Source: Pauljensenia sp018375675 (GTDB taxonomy: Bacteria > Actinomycetota > Actinomycetes > Actinomycetales > Actinomycetaceae). From it: a DNA stretch of 18,427 bases. The notes beneath the pieces are model-generated. The model saw only the letters and a list, made by a program, of their open reading frames with translations, made no database searches and was not told the origin of the DNA. The position numbers were made by a program, and so were the translations under genes. This document shows, in pieces, positions 6,365-14,235 of the stretch; the stretch's first letter is position 1, and the number at the start of each line of letters is the position of its first letter. The DNA is taken from assembly GCA_041432705.1 (NCBI GenBank), contig JAPWAE010000015.1, forward strand, positions 1 to 18,427, in the 5' to 3' direction.

Positions 6365-7858
6365 ATGCGGGTGAATGAGATGACTGAAGCGGCCCTGGCC
6401 TCGTCCCTGACGGAGGCGGGCCCCCTGATCCTGCAGGCCTTCGCCTGGGACATGGCCCCGGACGCCAGCCACTGGCGCTACCTCGCCGAGCACGCCCAAG
6501 AGATCGCGGACCTGGGCGTCACCATCATCTGGCTGCCGCCCGCCTACAAGGGGCACGAGGGCATCAACGACGTCGGCTACGGCGTCTACGACCTCTACGA
6601 CCTGGGCGAGTTCGACCAGAGGGGCTCCGTGCCCACGAAGTACGGGACGAAGGACGAGTACCTGGCAGCCATCGAGGCTCTGCACGAGGCGGGCATCGCC
6701 GTGTGCGCCGACATCGTCCTCAACCACCGCATGGGCGCTGACGCGTCCGAGACCGTGCGAGCCACCCCGATCAACCCCCAGAACCGCCATGAGGCCATCG
6801 GAGAGCCCGAGACGATCGAGGCGTGGACCCGTTTCACGTTCCCGGGGCGCGCGGGCGTCTATTCGGACTTCACGTGGGACTGGACGTGCTTCCACGGCAT
6901 CGACTGGGATGAAGCGACGAAACGCAACGGCCTGTGGCTCTTTGAAGGCAAGCAGTGGAATGACTCCGTCGACACCGAGTTCGGCAACTTCGACTACCTG
7001 ATGGGCTGCGATGTGCACGTCACCGAGCCCCGGGTCAGTGAGGAGCTGGACCGCTGGGGTCAGTGGTACGTCGAGACGACCGGCGTGGACGGTCTGCGCC
7101 TGGACGCCGTCAAGCACGTGGGATCGGACTTCTACGCCCGCTGGCTGAACGACCTGCGCGCCTCGACGGGCCGCCCCCTGCCCGCCGTCGGCGAGTACTG
7201 GAGCGGCGACGTGCGCGAGCTCGAGGGCTACCTTGAGCGGGTCCCCAACGTCATGCTCTTCGACGTCCCCCTGCACTACCACCTGCACGATGCGTCGGTG
7301 TCGGACGGCAACGTGGACCTGTCGCGTCTGTGGGAGAACACGCTGACGGCATCCCGCCCCGACAAGTCCGTCACCTTCGTCGAAAATCACGACACCCAGC
7401 CAGGCCAGTCCCTGGCCTCCACGGTCGCCCCCTGGTTCAAGGCGGCCGCCTACGCCCTCATCCTCTTCAACGAGGCCGGGGTTCCCTGCGTGTTCTGGGG
7501 TGACCTCCTCGGTTCCCCTGATTCCGACGACCTGCCCGCCGTGCGTGAGCTGCCGATCCTCATGTCGATTCGCGCCCGCGCGGCCGTCGGCCCGCAGCAC
7601 AACGCTTTCGACAACCCTGACGTCGTGGGCTTTGCCCGCGAAGGCAAGGACGAGGTGCCCGGCTCCGGCTGCGCCGTCATCCTCTCCGACCGGATGGCCG
7701 CAGAGAAGACCCTCTACGTGGGAGCGCGCAACGCGGGCCAAGAGTGGGAATGCATCATCGGAGACCACCCGTCCGTGCGCGTCGCGGACGACGGAACGCT
7801 CACCGGCATCGTCAGCGACGGCGGCCTTAGCGTCTACGTGCCCCGCCGCAGCGAGTAG
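6365..7858 (+). CDS. Cytoplasmic alpha-amylase, GH13 (AmyA type)
   Basis: 497 residues counted from ATG 6365; ATG 6380 (MTEAALASS) is an equally possible start, as neither has a strong ribosome site. The (beta/alpha)8 barrel begins at once (LILQAFAWD) and shows all four GH13 regions: DIVLNH; GLRLDAVKH with nucleophile D247; GEYW with acid/base E277; FVENHD with D343. Region B is long and Trp-rich (FTWDWTCFHGIDWD, then FGNFDYLMGCD), as in GH13 subfamily 5, which includes the E. coli cytoplasmic AmyA. There is no signal peptide, so it should act on internal maltodextrins or glycogen-derived glucans. A beta-sandwich tail follows (about 400-497). It lies between two EcsC-like pairs with its own 3' terminator and is followed by a convergent YbjN gene. 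Confidence 0.92.
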   Translation: MRVNEMTEAALASSLTEAGPLILQAFAWDMAPDASHWRYLAEHAQEIADLGVTIIWLPPAYKGHEGINDVGYGVYDLYDLGEFDQRGSVPTKYGTKDEYLAAIEALHEAGIAVCADIVLNHRMGADASETVRATPINPQNRHEAIGEPETIEAWTRFTFPGRAGVYSDFTWDWTCFHGIDWDEATKRNGLWLFEGKQWNDSVDTEFGNFDYLMGCDVHVTEPRVSEELDRWGQWYVETTGVDGLRLDAVKHVGSDFYARWLNDLRASTGRPLPAVGEYWSGDVRELEGYLERVPNVMLFDVPLHYHLHDASVSDGNVDLSRLWENTLTASRPDKSVTFVENHDTQPGQSLASTVAPWFKAAAYALILFNEAGVPCVFWGDLLGSPDSDDLPAVRELPILMSIRARAAVGPQHNAFDNPDVVGFAREGKDEVPGSGCAVILSDRMAAEKTLYVGARNAGQEWECIIGDHPSVRVADDGTLTGIVSDGGLSVYVPRRSE

Positions 7859-7878
7859 AACGCCGACCGTATAACGAA

Positions 7879-7910
7879 CCCCGGCCTCGTCCGAAAAGAC
7901 GAGGCCGGGG
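7879..7910. terminator. Bidirectional terminator between amylase and YbjN genes
   Basis: Perfect 13-bp stem CCCCGGCCTCGTC (7879-7891) / GACGAGGCCGGGG (7898-7910) with loop CGAAAA, placed between two convergent genes (stops at 7858 and 7929). It is flanked by AACG-type sequence on both sides and shares its stem with the other terminators of this window. Confidence 0.88.
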
Positions 7911-7928
7911 AACGTTTCTGTGCGAGCG

Positions 7929-8747
7929 TTACTCGCTCGCGCCACCCAGTGCGGGGATGCGCTCGATCTGCTCCTTGAAGAAGGCCTCGGACGCGGAGAT
8001 GAAACGGTCAATGTTGATCGACACCTGCGCGTCAGTCATGCCGTAGCGAGACGAGACGAACTGCTCGGCGCACACGCGCTGCGTGCCGTCGTCCAGCGTC
8101 GCGACGTAGACCTTGGGCCACTTGGTGGCCGCGTTCCAGTCGTTGCACGCCTGGATGAGGCGCGGCCGCAGCTCCATCGACACATCCTCGCGGATGCCGC
8201 CCCACATGCTCAGGTCCGCGCCATCGTCGATCACGGAGAACACGTAGTAGCCGTTCGTGAAGCCTGTGCGCAAGCGATTGTCCTCGACCTCGTACCTGTA
8301 GTCGTTGCGCTCGAAGAAGTCGACAAGCGCACGCATGTCGAGGGGACGCACGACTGTGCGACGCTCGAGGGCGCGCTTGCACTCCTCGATGACCTGCGGA
8401 GCGTCCTCGTGGGTCGGATCCATCGCGAGGCACTGCTCCAGGTACGTCATGGCGCTTTCTTCCTCGTCCTGCCAGTAGAGGGCAGTGCCGATGCGGTAGT
8501 ACCACTGCGGGTCCGCCATGCCCTCGGCCTCAACGCTGCGCAGCAGCTCCACCGCGTGCTTGATGTGTTCCTGGAAGGAATCCATGTAGGGCTGGGCGTA
8601 GTTGATGTAGGCGCGTGCCAGCAGGCTGGTCAGCTCGTAGTCCATCGCGGCCGGGGGCTGTCCCTCGATGAGCGCGATGATCTTCTGGTGTTCCTTCTCC
8701 TCATGGAGAAGAGCAATCTGGTTGATGAGCGACTCACGAGATTCCAC
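7929..8747 (-). CDS. TPR-YbjN domain protein
   Basis: 272 residues starting at GTG 8747, fixed by a perfect AAGGAG six bases upstream. Residues 1-127 are helical and TPR-like (LTSLLARAYINYAQPY; WYYRIGTALYWQDEEESAM; YLEQCLAMDPTHEDA). Residues ~135-262 form a YbjN domain: MRALVDFFERNDYRYEVED, GYYVFSVIDDGADLSMWG, then NDWNAATKWPKVYV and a closing FISASEAFFKEQIERI. YbjN has a fold like type III secretion chaperones; its role (often called sensory/regulatory) is poorly known. No signal peptide, so cytoplasmic. The TPR-plus-YbjN fusion suggests protein binding. An extended -10 (TGTTATGCT, minus strand, 8792-8800) gives a promoter. It is divergent from EcsC-like B1. Confidence 0.82.
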   Translation of the reverse strand: MESRESLINQIALLHEEKEHQKIIALIEGQPPAAMDYELTSLLARAYINYAQPYMDSFQEHIKHAVELLRSVEAEGMADPQWYYRIGTALYWQDEEESAMTYLEQCLAMDPTHEDAPQVIEECKRALERRTVVRPLDMRALVDFFERNDYRYEVEDNRLRTGFTNGYYVFSVIDDGADLSMWGGIREDVSMELRPRLIQACNDWNAATKWPKVYVATLDDGTQRVCAEQFVSSRYGMTDAQVSINIDRFISASEAFFKEQIERIPALGGASE

Positions 8748-8791
8748 GGAAGCTCCTTCGTATCGAGGCCGAATCTGACTACCAGGTCACA

Positions 8792-8850
8792 AGCATAACA
8801 GGGGACGCGGACGTGCCATAGCGCCGATCTCGGCCCTCACTGTGTAGTGT
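8792..8850. promoter_or_regulatory. Divergent promoter region, YbjN gene and EcsC-like B1
   Basis: On the minus strand an extended -10 TGTTATGCT (8792-8800) faces the YbjN gene. On the plus strand a -10-like TAGTGT (8845-8850) faces B1, whose ATG at 8887 has GGGGAG as ribosome site. No good -35 is seen on either side. The 139-bp spacer has no other feature. Confidence 0.4.
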
Positions 8851-8886
8851 TGGTGAGTTAGCTCCAGCGAGAGAAACGGGGAGAGC

Positions 8887-9945
8887 ATGTCTGACGATCT
8901 GCGCGCACGCATGAGCGAGTCCGATGCCGCCCACTGGGATGAAATCCAGCGGTGGAAGGACACTCAGATGCGCCCGATGCGCCCCCGCGTCATCTCGCAG
9001 CGCGTCCGCTCGGCGGCCCTCGCACCCCTCGGTAAGGCGGTGTCTATCGCGCGCAAGGTGCCCGGCGGTGAGACACTCACCCGAACCGTGTCCTCCGCTG
9101 CCCTCGGCCTCGTCGAGCTGGCAGCCTCCGCGTCCGAGGCCTCGGTGCGCCGCAAGCGCATCCTCAAGGCCTACCGTTCCGCGGGCTTTGACGTGCGGTC
9201 CCTGCAGGACATCCGCTCGCTGGCGCTCGACGACGTCCTCGCCGTCAAGCCCCGCCTGGGCCTGGCCTATGCGACGACCGCGGCCGCCGAGGGAGCGGTG
9301 AGCGGCGTGTTCGCCTCGGGTGGCTCCGTTGCTGCCGTGCTCGGCATGGGTGTGGCCTCCGCCCCGGGAGTGGGGGTCACGGCCTCGGCTATCGCCGTCG
9401 ATATCACGACCTTCCTGGCCGCTGCGACGCGCCTCGTTGCACACACGGCCGCTTACTACGGCTACGACTCGGAGGACCCCACGGAGCGACTCTTTTCCAC
9501 GATGGTGCTCTCGCAGGCGATCGACCCGACGGGCAGCGGCCACGATTTCGTCGTCGAAAAGCAGACGACGATGCTGGCCTTCAACAAGGTGATGCGTGAC
9601 CTTGCCCGGCGCGGTTCGCTCGACGGCCTCGGCGGCAACGTGGTCGTGAGTGCGATGAACTCTCTCTTCAGCGCAATGGGCGTGCGTCTGGCGTCTCGCA
9701 AGCTCGCGCAGATCGTCCCTGTCGCGGGAGTCGTCGTGAGTGCCGGGCTCAATGCCGCCCTCATGCGCACTATCGGCGAGACTGCCGATCACCTGTATCG
9801 CGAGCGCTTCCTCGCCGAACGCTATGGCCGCGTGGAGACCTCCGATGGTGCTTCGACGGACCTGGCGAGGCCTGCCGACAGCCAGGAGCTGAGCGCAGAC
9901 ATCGCGCGCTACGTGGAGATCGCCGAGGCCGAGAGTCGTCCGTAG
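8887..9945 (+). CDS. EcsC family protein B1
   Basis: 352 residues, no signal peptide. The N-terminus (AAHWDEIQRWKDTQMRP) is helical, followed by an Ala-rich hydrophobic helix region and basic ASEASVRRKRILKAYR. The EcsC core is clear: LQDIRSLALDDVLAVKPRLG, AEGAVSGVFASGGSVAA, ASAIAVDITTFLAAATRLV, then HTAAYYGYDSEDP (the EcsC Tyr-Gly-Tyr-Asp hallmark) and LFSTMVLSQA. A second hydrophobic hairpin IVPVAGVVVSAGLNAAL follows. A variable acidic linker leads to a C-terminal peptide ARYVEIAEAESRP shared with B2. EcsC (named from the Bacillus ecsABC locus) has no established biochemical function; the hydrophobic hairpins suggest membrane insertion or lipid contact. B2 follows after 65 bp. Confidence 0.8.
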   Translation: MSDDLRARMSESDAAHWDEIQRWKDTQMRPMRPRVISQRVRSAALAPLGKAVSIARKVPGGETLTRTVSSAALGLVELAASASEASVRRKRILKAYRSAGFDVRSLQDIRSLALDDVLAVKPRLGLAYATTAAAEGAVSGVFASGGSVAAVLGMGVASAPGVGVTASAIAVDITTFLAAATRLVAHTAAYYGYDSEDPTERLFSTMVLSQAIDPTGSGHDFVVEKQTTMLAFNKVMRDLARRGSLDGLGGNVVVSAMNSLFSAMGVRLASRKLAQIVPVAGVVVSAGLNAALMRTIGETADHLYRERFLAERYGRVETSDGASTDLARPADSQELSADIARYVEIAEAESRP

Positions 9946-9998
9946 GAGAGCCGCAATCCCGCTCGCTCTGTGGCGTGAGCCGCTTTATCTTGGTCGGG

Positions 9999-10010
9999 TA
10001 GGCTTGGGGT
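9999..10010 (+). promoter_or_regulatory. Leaderless promoter of EcsC B2
   Basis: TAGGCT (9999-10004) is followed by six bases and then ATG 10011, the geometry of a leaderless actinobacterial gene. No ribosome site is present. This suggests B2 can be transcribed on its own although B1 ends only 65 bp before. Confidence 0.5.
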
Positions 10011-11099
10011 ATGACAGATCAGCCGGAGGAAGAGAACAGCACACGCGACGATATTCGGCAGCGCATGACCGACGAGGATCGTGCTCAGTGGGATGCGATC
10101 CAGGAATGGAAGGCCGCTCAGGTCAACCCTCGCAGTCCTCGAGTCATCACTCAGCGCATCCGTTCGTACGTGCTCACCCCTTTGAAAAAAGTGGTTGGCC
10201 TCGCGGGCAAAATCCCCGGTGTGGCTGCGATTGCAGGCTGGATCTCATCGGCTGTTTTGGGGCTCGTCGAGAAGGCGACATCAGCCGCCGAATCATCGGT
10301 TCGACGCGAACGAATTGTGAAGGCGTATCGCAGGGCCGGCAACGACGTGGAGTGTCTCGAGGACATCCGAAACCTGAACCTGGCAGAGATCCAATTGGTC
10401 AGGCCCCACCTGAAGGTGGGATATGCCGTCGTTACCGCGACGGAAGGAGCGGTGAGCAGCGTATTCGCGACGGGAGGGGCGGTTGCGGCTCTCCTTGGCC
10501 TGGGCATCGCTTCGGCACCCGGTATCGGCGTGATCATGGGGGCAATCGGCCTCGATATCGCGACGTTCTTGGCCTCCTCTGCGCGCCTCGTGTCGCACAC
10601 GGCTGCGTACTACGGGTATGACACGAAGGATCCAGCGGAAAAGCTGTTCTCCGCGATGGTTTTATCCCAGGCGATCGCCCCGCGTAGCACGGTTGATGAC
10701 CATGCCGTCGAGAAGGAGACCTCGATGCGCATGTTTAACAAGGTGGTGCGCAAGATGACCAAGCGCGGATCGATGGGGAGCGTCGGAAACAACGCGCTGA
10801 CCGCATCCGTGAACTCCTTGTTCGCGGCCCTCGGAGCGCGCCTCGTCGGCATGAAGATGGCGCAGATCCTGCCGATTATCGGCATTGTCGTGGGTATGGT
10901 CCTCAACGCGTCCCTCATGCGGAACATCGGCATGACGGCGGACAATCTCTACCGAGAGCGCCTCCTGTTGGAGCGCTACGGGCAGGAGGAATCAGACGCG
11001 GAGGCTGAGGCTCCGTCCGACGGGACGGATGATCTGGACGATCTCGACGAGGAGCTCGCGCGCTACGTCGAGCTTGCTGAGGCCGAGAGTCGCCTGTAG
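10011..11099 (+). CDS. EcsC family protein B2
   Basis: 362 residues; tandem paralogue of B1, well over half identical by eye. It shares the N-terminal AQWDAIQEWKAAQ helix, SSVRRERIVKAYRRAG, the LEDIRNLNLAEIQLVRPHLK segment, TEGAVSSVFATGGAVAALLG, GLDIATFLASSARLVSH, then TAAYYGYDTKDP and LFSAMVLSQA, and the ILPIIGIVVGMVLNASL hairpin. The C-terminal linker is longer and much more acidic (SDGTDDLDDLDEELARYVE) but ends in the same peptide, ARYVELAEAESRL. No ribosome site; probably leaderless. It is convergent with the LppM-like gene, with only 18 bp between the stops and no clear hairpin there. Function unknown; likely membrane-associated like B1. Confidence 0.8.
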   Translation: MTDQPEEENSTRDDIRQRMTDEDRAQWDAIQEWKAAQVNPRSPRVITQRIRSYVLTPLKKVVGLAGKIPGVAAIAGWISSAVLGLVEKATSAAESSVRRERIVKAYRRAGNDVECLEDIRNLNLAEIQLVRPHLKVGYAVVTATEGAVSSVFATGGAVAALLGLGIASAPGIGVIMGAIGLDIATFLASSARLVSHTAAYYGYDTKDPAEKLFSAMVLSQAIAPRSTVDDHAVEKETSMRMFNKVVRKMTKRGSMGSVGNNALTASVNSLFAALGARLVGMKMAQILPIIGIVVGMVLNASLMRNIGMTADNLYRERLLLERYGQEESDAEAEAPSDGTDDLDDLDEELARYVELAEAESRL

Positions 11100-11117
11100 G
11101 CGCACCCCGGCGCTCGC

Positions 11118-13994
11118 TTAGCTGCGCGAGTTCCAGTTCTGCCAGTCGTTCCAGTCATCCTCGTCCTGCGCGTCGACCGAAATCATCGGCGCGTGCGAGG
11201 ACTCAATCGGCTCGTCGATCTCGGGTTCGGGCGAGACGGCGGCCTCGTTGCGCTTCTTGCGGCGCTTGCCCCAGCCCCAGAGCCTGCGGCGCTTCTTGTC
11301 GCCTTCCTGCTCGCGCGGGGCTTCCTTCTTCTGCGAGATCTCCGCGTTCCAGTCCTCTTGGAAGGGGGCCGGAGCTGTCGGCGTCTGGAGGGGGGCGGGC
11401 ATCTGCGGGGACGCGGGTGCCTGCGGCTGCTCGACGACCGAAGGCATGGCGGGCGCACTCTGCTCGAACGGAGCCGGCGTCATCGGGGGCGCGGACACCT
11501 GAGGGGCGGGCTCGGGCTGTTGTGCCGGCGTGGCCGGTTCGGGCGTCCCCCAGTCCGCGGGCCTTACTCGACGGACACGACGAATCTGTGCGGTCGGCAT
11601 CTCCGCGTCATCAATAAACGACGTGGACGAGGCCGGGGCGGGTTCCACGACGGGTTCGGGCTCGGCGATCGGCTCGGGTTCGACCACCACGACGGGCTCG
11701 GGTTCGACCACTGCGACGGGTTCGGGTTCCGTGACCGGCTCGGGCTCGACGATTGGCTCGGGTTCGACGATTGGCTCGGGCTCGACCACTGCGACGGGTT
11801 CCGGTTCGACGACCGGTTCGGGCTCGGGCTCCACGATCGGCTCGGGCTCGACTACTGCGACGGGTTCCGCGACCGGCTCGAGTTCGACTACTGCGACGGG
11901 CTCGGGCTCGACCACTGCGACGGGTTCGGGTTCCGCGACCGGCTCGGGTACGGGCTCGACGATTGGCTCGGGTTCGGCAATCGCTTCGGGCTCGACGACG
12001 GGTTCCGGTTCGACGACCGGTTCGGGCTCGGGTTCGACGATCGGCTCGGGCTCGACCACAGCGACCGGCTCAGGTTCGACGATCGGTTCGGGTTCCGCGA
12101 CCGGCTCGGGCTCGACCACAGCGACCGGCTCGGGCTCCACGATCGGCTCGGGCTCCACGATCGGCTCGGGCTCGACCACAGCGACCGGCTCGGGCTCCAC
12201 GATCGGCTCGGGTTCCGCGACCGGCTCGGGCTCGACCACAGCGACCGGCTCGGGCTCCACGATCGGCTCGGGCTCCACGATCGGCTCGGGCGCGACTACT
12301 GCGACGGGTTCCGGTTCGGCAATCGCTTCGGGCTCGACCACAGCGACCGGCTCGGGCATTGGAATAGCAGCCTGGCGGACCCTCGGGATCAGCATCGTCT
12401 CGGGGGCGTCGACGGTGCTCGTGGGAGGCGGCGGCACGGGCGGAACGGGAGGCATGGGCGCGGGAATCGGCACCTGCTGTGCCGCAGGTGCTTCTTCGGG
12501 GGCCGGAATGGGCTGAGGAACATGCGCGTCGCGGACCGCCTGACGCTGCGAACGTCTGCTCGGGAACGCCGGCTGAACGTCGGCCGCTGGCTGAGCCTCC
12601 GCGGCCTGGCGCGAACGACGACGAAGCGAGGATTCAGAGGTGGACTCCGTGTGAGTCTCTTGCCGTGGTGCCGTTGCTGCGGCCTGCGGCGCCGGCACGA
12701 CGGGCGGCTGGGACGCTTGCGTGGGTGTCGGAGTGGTGGTCGGGGCCGGTGCGACGGTAGGAGCCTGCGGGGAAGCAGGGGGTGCGACCGGGGCCACGCT
12801 GCGCTGAGAAACGTCAGTCATCGGGGCCTGGAGGGGGCCGCTGGCCATGTCAGCGGTAGGCATCGGCTGACCGGTCATCGGCTGGGCAGGGCGCTCAGGG
12901 AAGACTGCGGGCCTGTGGTCCTTGCGCGAGCGTCGCCTCTTGGGAGCCTCCGGGGTCGCAGGTGCGGGAGCAGCGGCGGGCGTCGGGCGCGACTTGTGCT
13001 CCCACGTGAAACCGGTGTCACGCGGTGTCGGCTGCGGAGGATTCATCGAGGCCGAAGGACGCTCGGTGGGAGCCGGAGCAGGAGCGGACGTAGGGGTGGG
13101 CGCAATCGGTGTCGCAGGAGCGTAGTGCTCCACGCCCTTGCTCCCACGATCAGGAGAGGGGCCGCGTACATGAGAAGCCGGGGCTGTAGCCTGCGTTCCG
13201 GATGCGGCTTTCTTGCTGCGCTTGGCGCGCACAACGTAGACGACAACCACGATGCCGATGACGAGAAGGACGAGGCCAACGATGAGACCGATGAGAAGAG
13301 CGATCGGAGGATCGGAGGACTCGGGTGCGGCGGCAGCGCCCGCCGTCGGCGCTGCGCTCGGGCTCGCCGAGGCCGAGGCAGGCATCGGGGTCACGCCCCA
13401 CGGATCCTTCAGTGCATTCGTCGTCGCCGCGGCACTGGGGTCTCCGCCAGGGGTGAGAGAGCCCTTCACGGTGATCATTTGGGGCACGGTGTCGGTCCAC
13501 GAGGTGACGGAGAACGTGCGGCCCTCGTATGTCGCCGCAGATGTCGAAGCGCCCGCGGTGGAGGACTGTACCTCTCCCTCGACGCTCAGGGACAGAGACT
13601 TCAGCGTCAGGTCCGGGTGGAACAACTTTCGAGACTCGGTGAGTGTGCGCTCGGCGTGAGCGGTCATGACGAACTCGCCTGAGTCCTCGATGGAGAACTC
13701 AGATTCATTCTCCGCATTCGTGTACATGAGTTGCATGTGGCACACGGTTGCGTCGTCGCGCGTCACGAACTCAACGTGCTGGTCCGACGACTTGCCGGCG
13801 TATGGCTGGCACGCCGACTCGCTCATCGTCCGCGACGGGTCGATGATCGTCAGCGTGTCGACGAGCTGGCCGTCCTTGGTCAGAACGAATGTCTCTGACA
13901 GCGTTGGCCCGTCGGCGGCATAGGCCCCCGACGGTAGCGTCGACACGATGAGCAGTGCCCCGAGCGTGGCGCACAGGGCGCGAAAGAGTCGCAT
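11118..13994 (-). CDS. LppM-like single-pass membrane protein with Glu-Pro repeat tail
   Basis: 958 residues; ATG 13994 has AGGAGG five bases upstream. Signal peptide 1-26 (cleavage AYA|AD), an external domain of ~175 residues (LSETFVLTKDGQLVDTLTI... LTLKSLSLSVEG) that resembles mycobacterial LppM (DUF3153-like), a Ser/Ala/Pro linker, one membrane helix (~230-253, PPIALLIGLIVGLVLLVIGI) and stop-transfer RAKRSKK. The remaining ~700 residues should be cytoplasmic and disordered: Pro/Ala-rich with basic patches (PKRRRSRK, SSLRRRSR), then a ~235-residue Glu-Pro rod (from 546), then a tail ending DDWNDWQNWNSRS. The motif T-x-x-I-x-R-V-R flanks the rod at T533 and T801. LppM is a phagosome-related surface protein in M. 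tuberculosis; the huge inner tail is unlike it. Function unknown, possibly an envelope-cytoplasm scaffold. Confidence 0.7.
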   Translation of the reverse strand: MRLFRALCATLGALLIVSTLPSGAYAADGPTLSETFVLTKDGQLVDTLTIIDPSRTMSESACQPYAGKSSDQHVEFVTRDDATVCHMQLMYTNAENESEFSIEDSGEFVMTAHAERTLTESRKLFHPDLTLKSLSLSVEGEVQSSTAGASTSAATYEGRTFSVTSWTDTVPQMITVKGSLTPGGDPSAAATTNALKDPWGVTPMPASASASPSAAPTAGAAAAPESSDPPIALLIGLIVGLVLLVIGIVVVVYVVRAKRSKKAASGTQATAPASHVRGPSPDRGSKGVEHYAPATPIAPTPTSAPAPAPTERPSASMNPPQPTPRDTGFTWEHKSRPTPAAAPAPATPEAPKRRRSRKDHRPAVFPERPAQPMTGQPMPTADMASGPLQAPMTDVSQRSVAPVAPPASPQAPTVAPAPTTTPTPTQASQPPVVPAPQAAATAPRQETHTESTSESSLRRRSRQAAEAQPAADVQPAFPSRRSQRQAVRDAHVPQPIPAPEEAPAAQQVPIPAPMPPVPPVPPPPTSTVDAPETMLIPRVRQAAIPMPEPVAVVEPEAIAEPEPVAVVAPEPIVEPEPIVEPEPVAVVEPEPVAEPEPIVEPEPVAVVEPEPIVEPEPIVEPEPVAVVEPEPVAEPEPIVEPEPVAVVEPEPIVEPEPEPVVEPEPVVEPEAIAEPEPIVEPVPEPVAEPEPVAVVEPEPVAVVELEPVAEPVAVVEPEPIVEPEPEPVVEPEPVAVVEPEPIVEPEPIVEPEPVTEPEPVAVVEPEPVVVVEPEPIAEPEPVVEPAPASSTSFIDDAEMPTAQIRRVRRVRPADWGTPEPATPAQQPEPAPQVSAPPMTPAPFEQSAPAMPSVVEQPQAPASPQMPAPLQTPTAPAPFQEDWNAEISQKKEAPREQEGDKKRRRLWGWGKRRKKRNEAAVSPEPEIDEPIESSHAPMISVDAQDEDDWNDWQNWNSRS
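11650..12360 (-). repeat. Tandem repeats coding the Glu-Pro rod
   Basis: About 710 bp of in-frame repeats. The clearest units are 60 bp long (12061-12120, 12121-12180, 12181-12240, 12241-12300); neighbours differ at only a few bases. Each codes 20 residues built as EPEPIV-EPEPIV-EPEPVAVV. Towards 11650 the order of 6- and 8-residue blocks becomes irregular. Such DNA can change length by slippage or recombination, and its composition leaves the opposite strand open in more than one frame. Confidence 0.92.
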
Positions 13995-14020
13995 GCAGTC
14001 CTCCTGATATGAACCACTCG

Positions 14021-14049
14021 ATTATCGTCCGTTCGTGGATACAAAGCAA
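14021..14049 (-). promoter_or_regulatory. Promoter of the LppM-like gene
   Basis: On the minus strand TTGCTT (14044-14049) and GATAAT (14021-14026) are 17 bases apart and lie 27 bases before the start codon, next to a strong AGGAGG site. Confidence 0.5.
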
Positions 14050-14127
14050 CGAGGGGGAGTGTGCGTGAGAATACCTGACCGATCGTCAAGTGAAAGACCA
14101 CTGAGTGACAAAGAAAAATACACCTCG

Positions 14128-14178
14128 TTGACAAGGCCAGATCGGCGTCTATCCCGTAGGATGACAGGTGTCTACCTG
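14128..14178 (+). promoter_or_regulatory. Possible promoter and small inverted repeat before the GNAT gene
   Basis: A perfect -35 TTGACA (14128-14133) is followed 16 bases later by TATCCC, a poor -10. Just downstream is CAGGT-GTCT-ACCTG (14165-14178), a 5-bp inverted repeat that might be an operator. The start site is uncertain. The rest of the 13995-14235 spacer is AT-richer than its surroundings but shows no gene. Confidence 0.3.
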
Positions 14179-14235
14179 CAGTTAGGTTTTCGATAGTAAA
14201 TTGCTCATATGTCCATGTCGATGAAGGGGTAGCTC

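Noticed and set aside
6107..8011. 634-codon minus-strand frame opposite the amylase
   Set aside because: It crosses the perfect bidirectional terminator and the amylase catalytic motifs are unmistakable on the other strand; antisense shadow of GC-rich coding DNA.
7920..8798. 292-codon plus-strand frame opposite the YbjN gene
   Set aside because: The opposite frame has TPR and YbjN domains plus a perfect AAGGAG; the plus frame has no domain and begins in the terminator flank.
11650..12360. Regular 60-bp repeats as a possible CRISPR array
   Set aside because: There are no unique spacers, the repeats are contiguous and in frame, and no cas genes are seen; it is coding repeat DNA.
11193..13682. 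Very long open frames on the plus strand (829 and 328 codons) opposite the LppM-like gene
   Set aside because: They are shadows of the repeat and of GC-rich codon use. The products are low-complexity (Asp/Arg/Gly or Gly/Ser/Thr repeats), have no ribosome site, and the minus-strand frame has a signal peptide, membrane helix and strong AGGAGG.
14128..14162. TTGACA with TAGGAT as a promoter
   Set aside because: The spacing is 23 bases, too long for a normal sigma-70 promoter; only the weaker TATCCC at 16 bases was kept, at low confidence.
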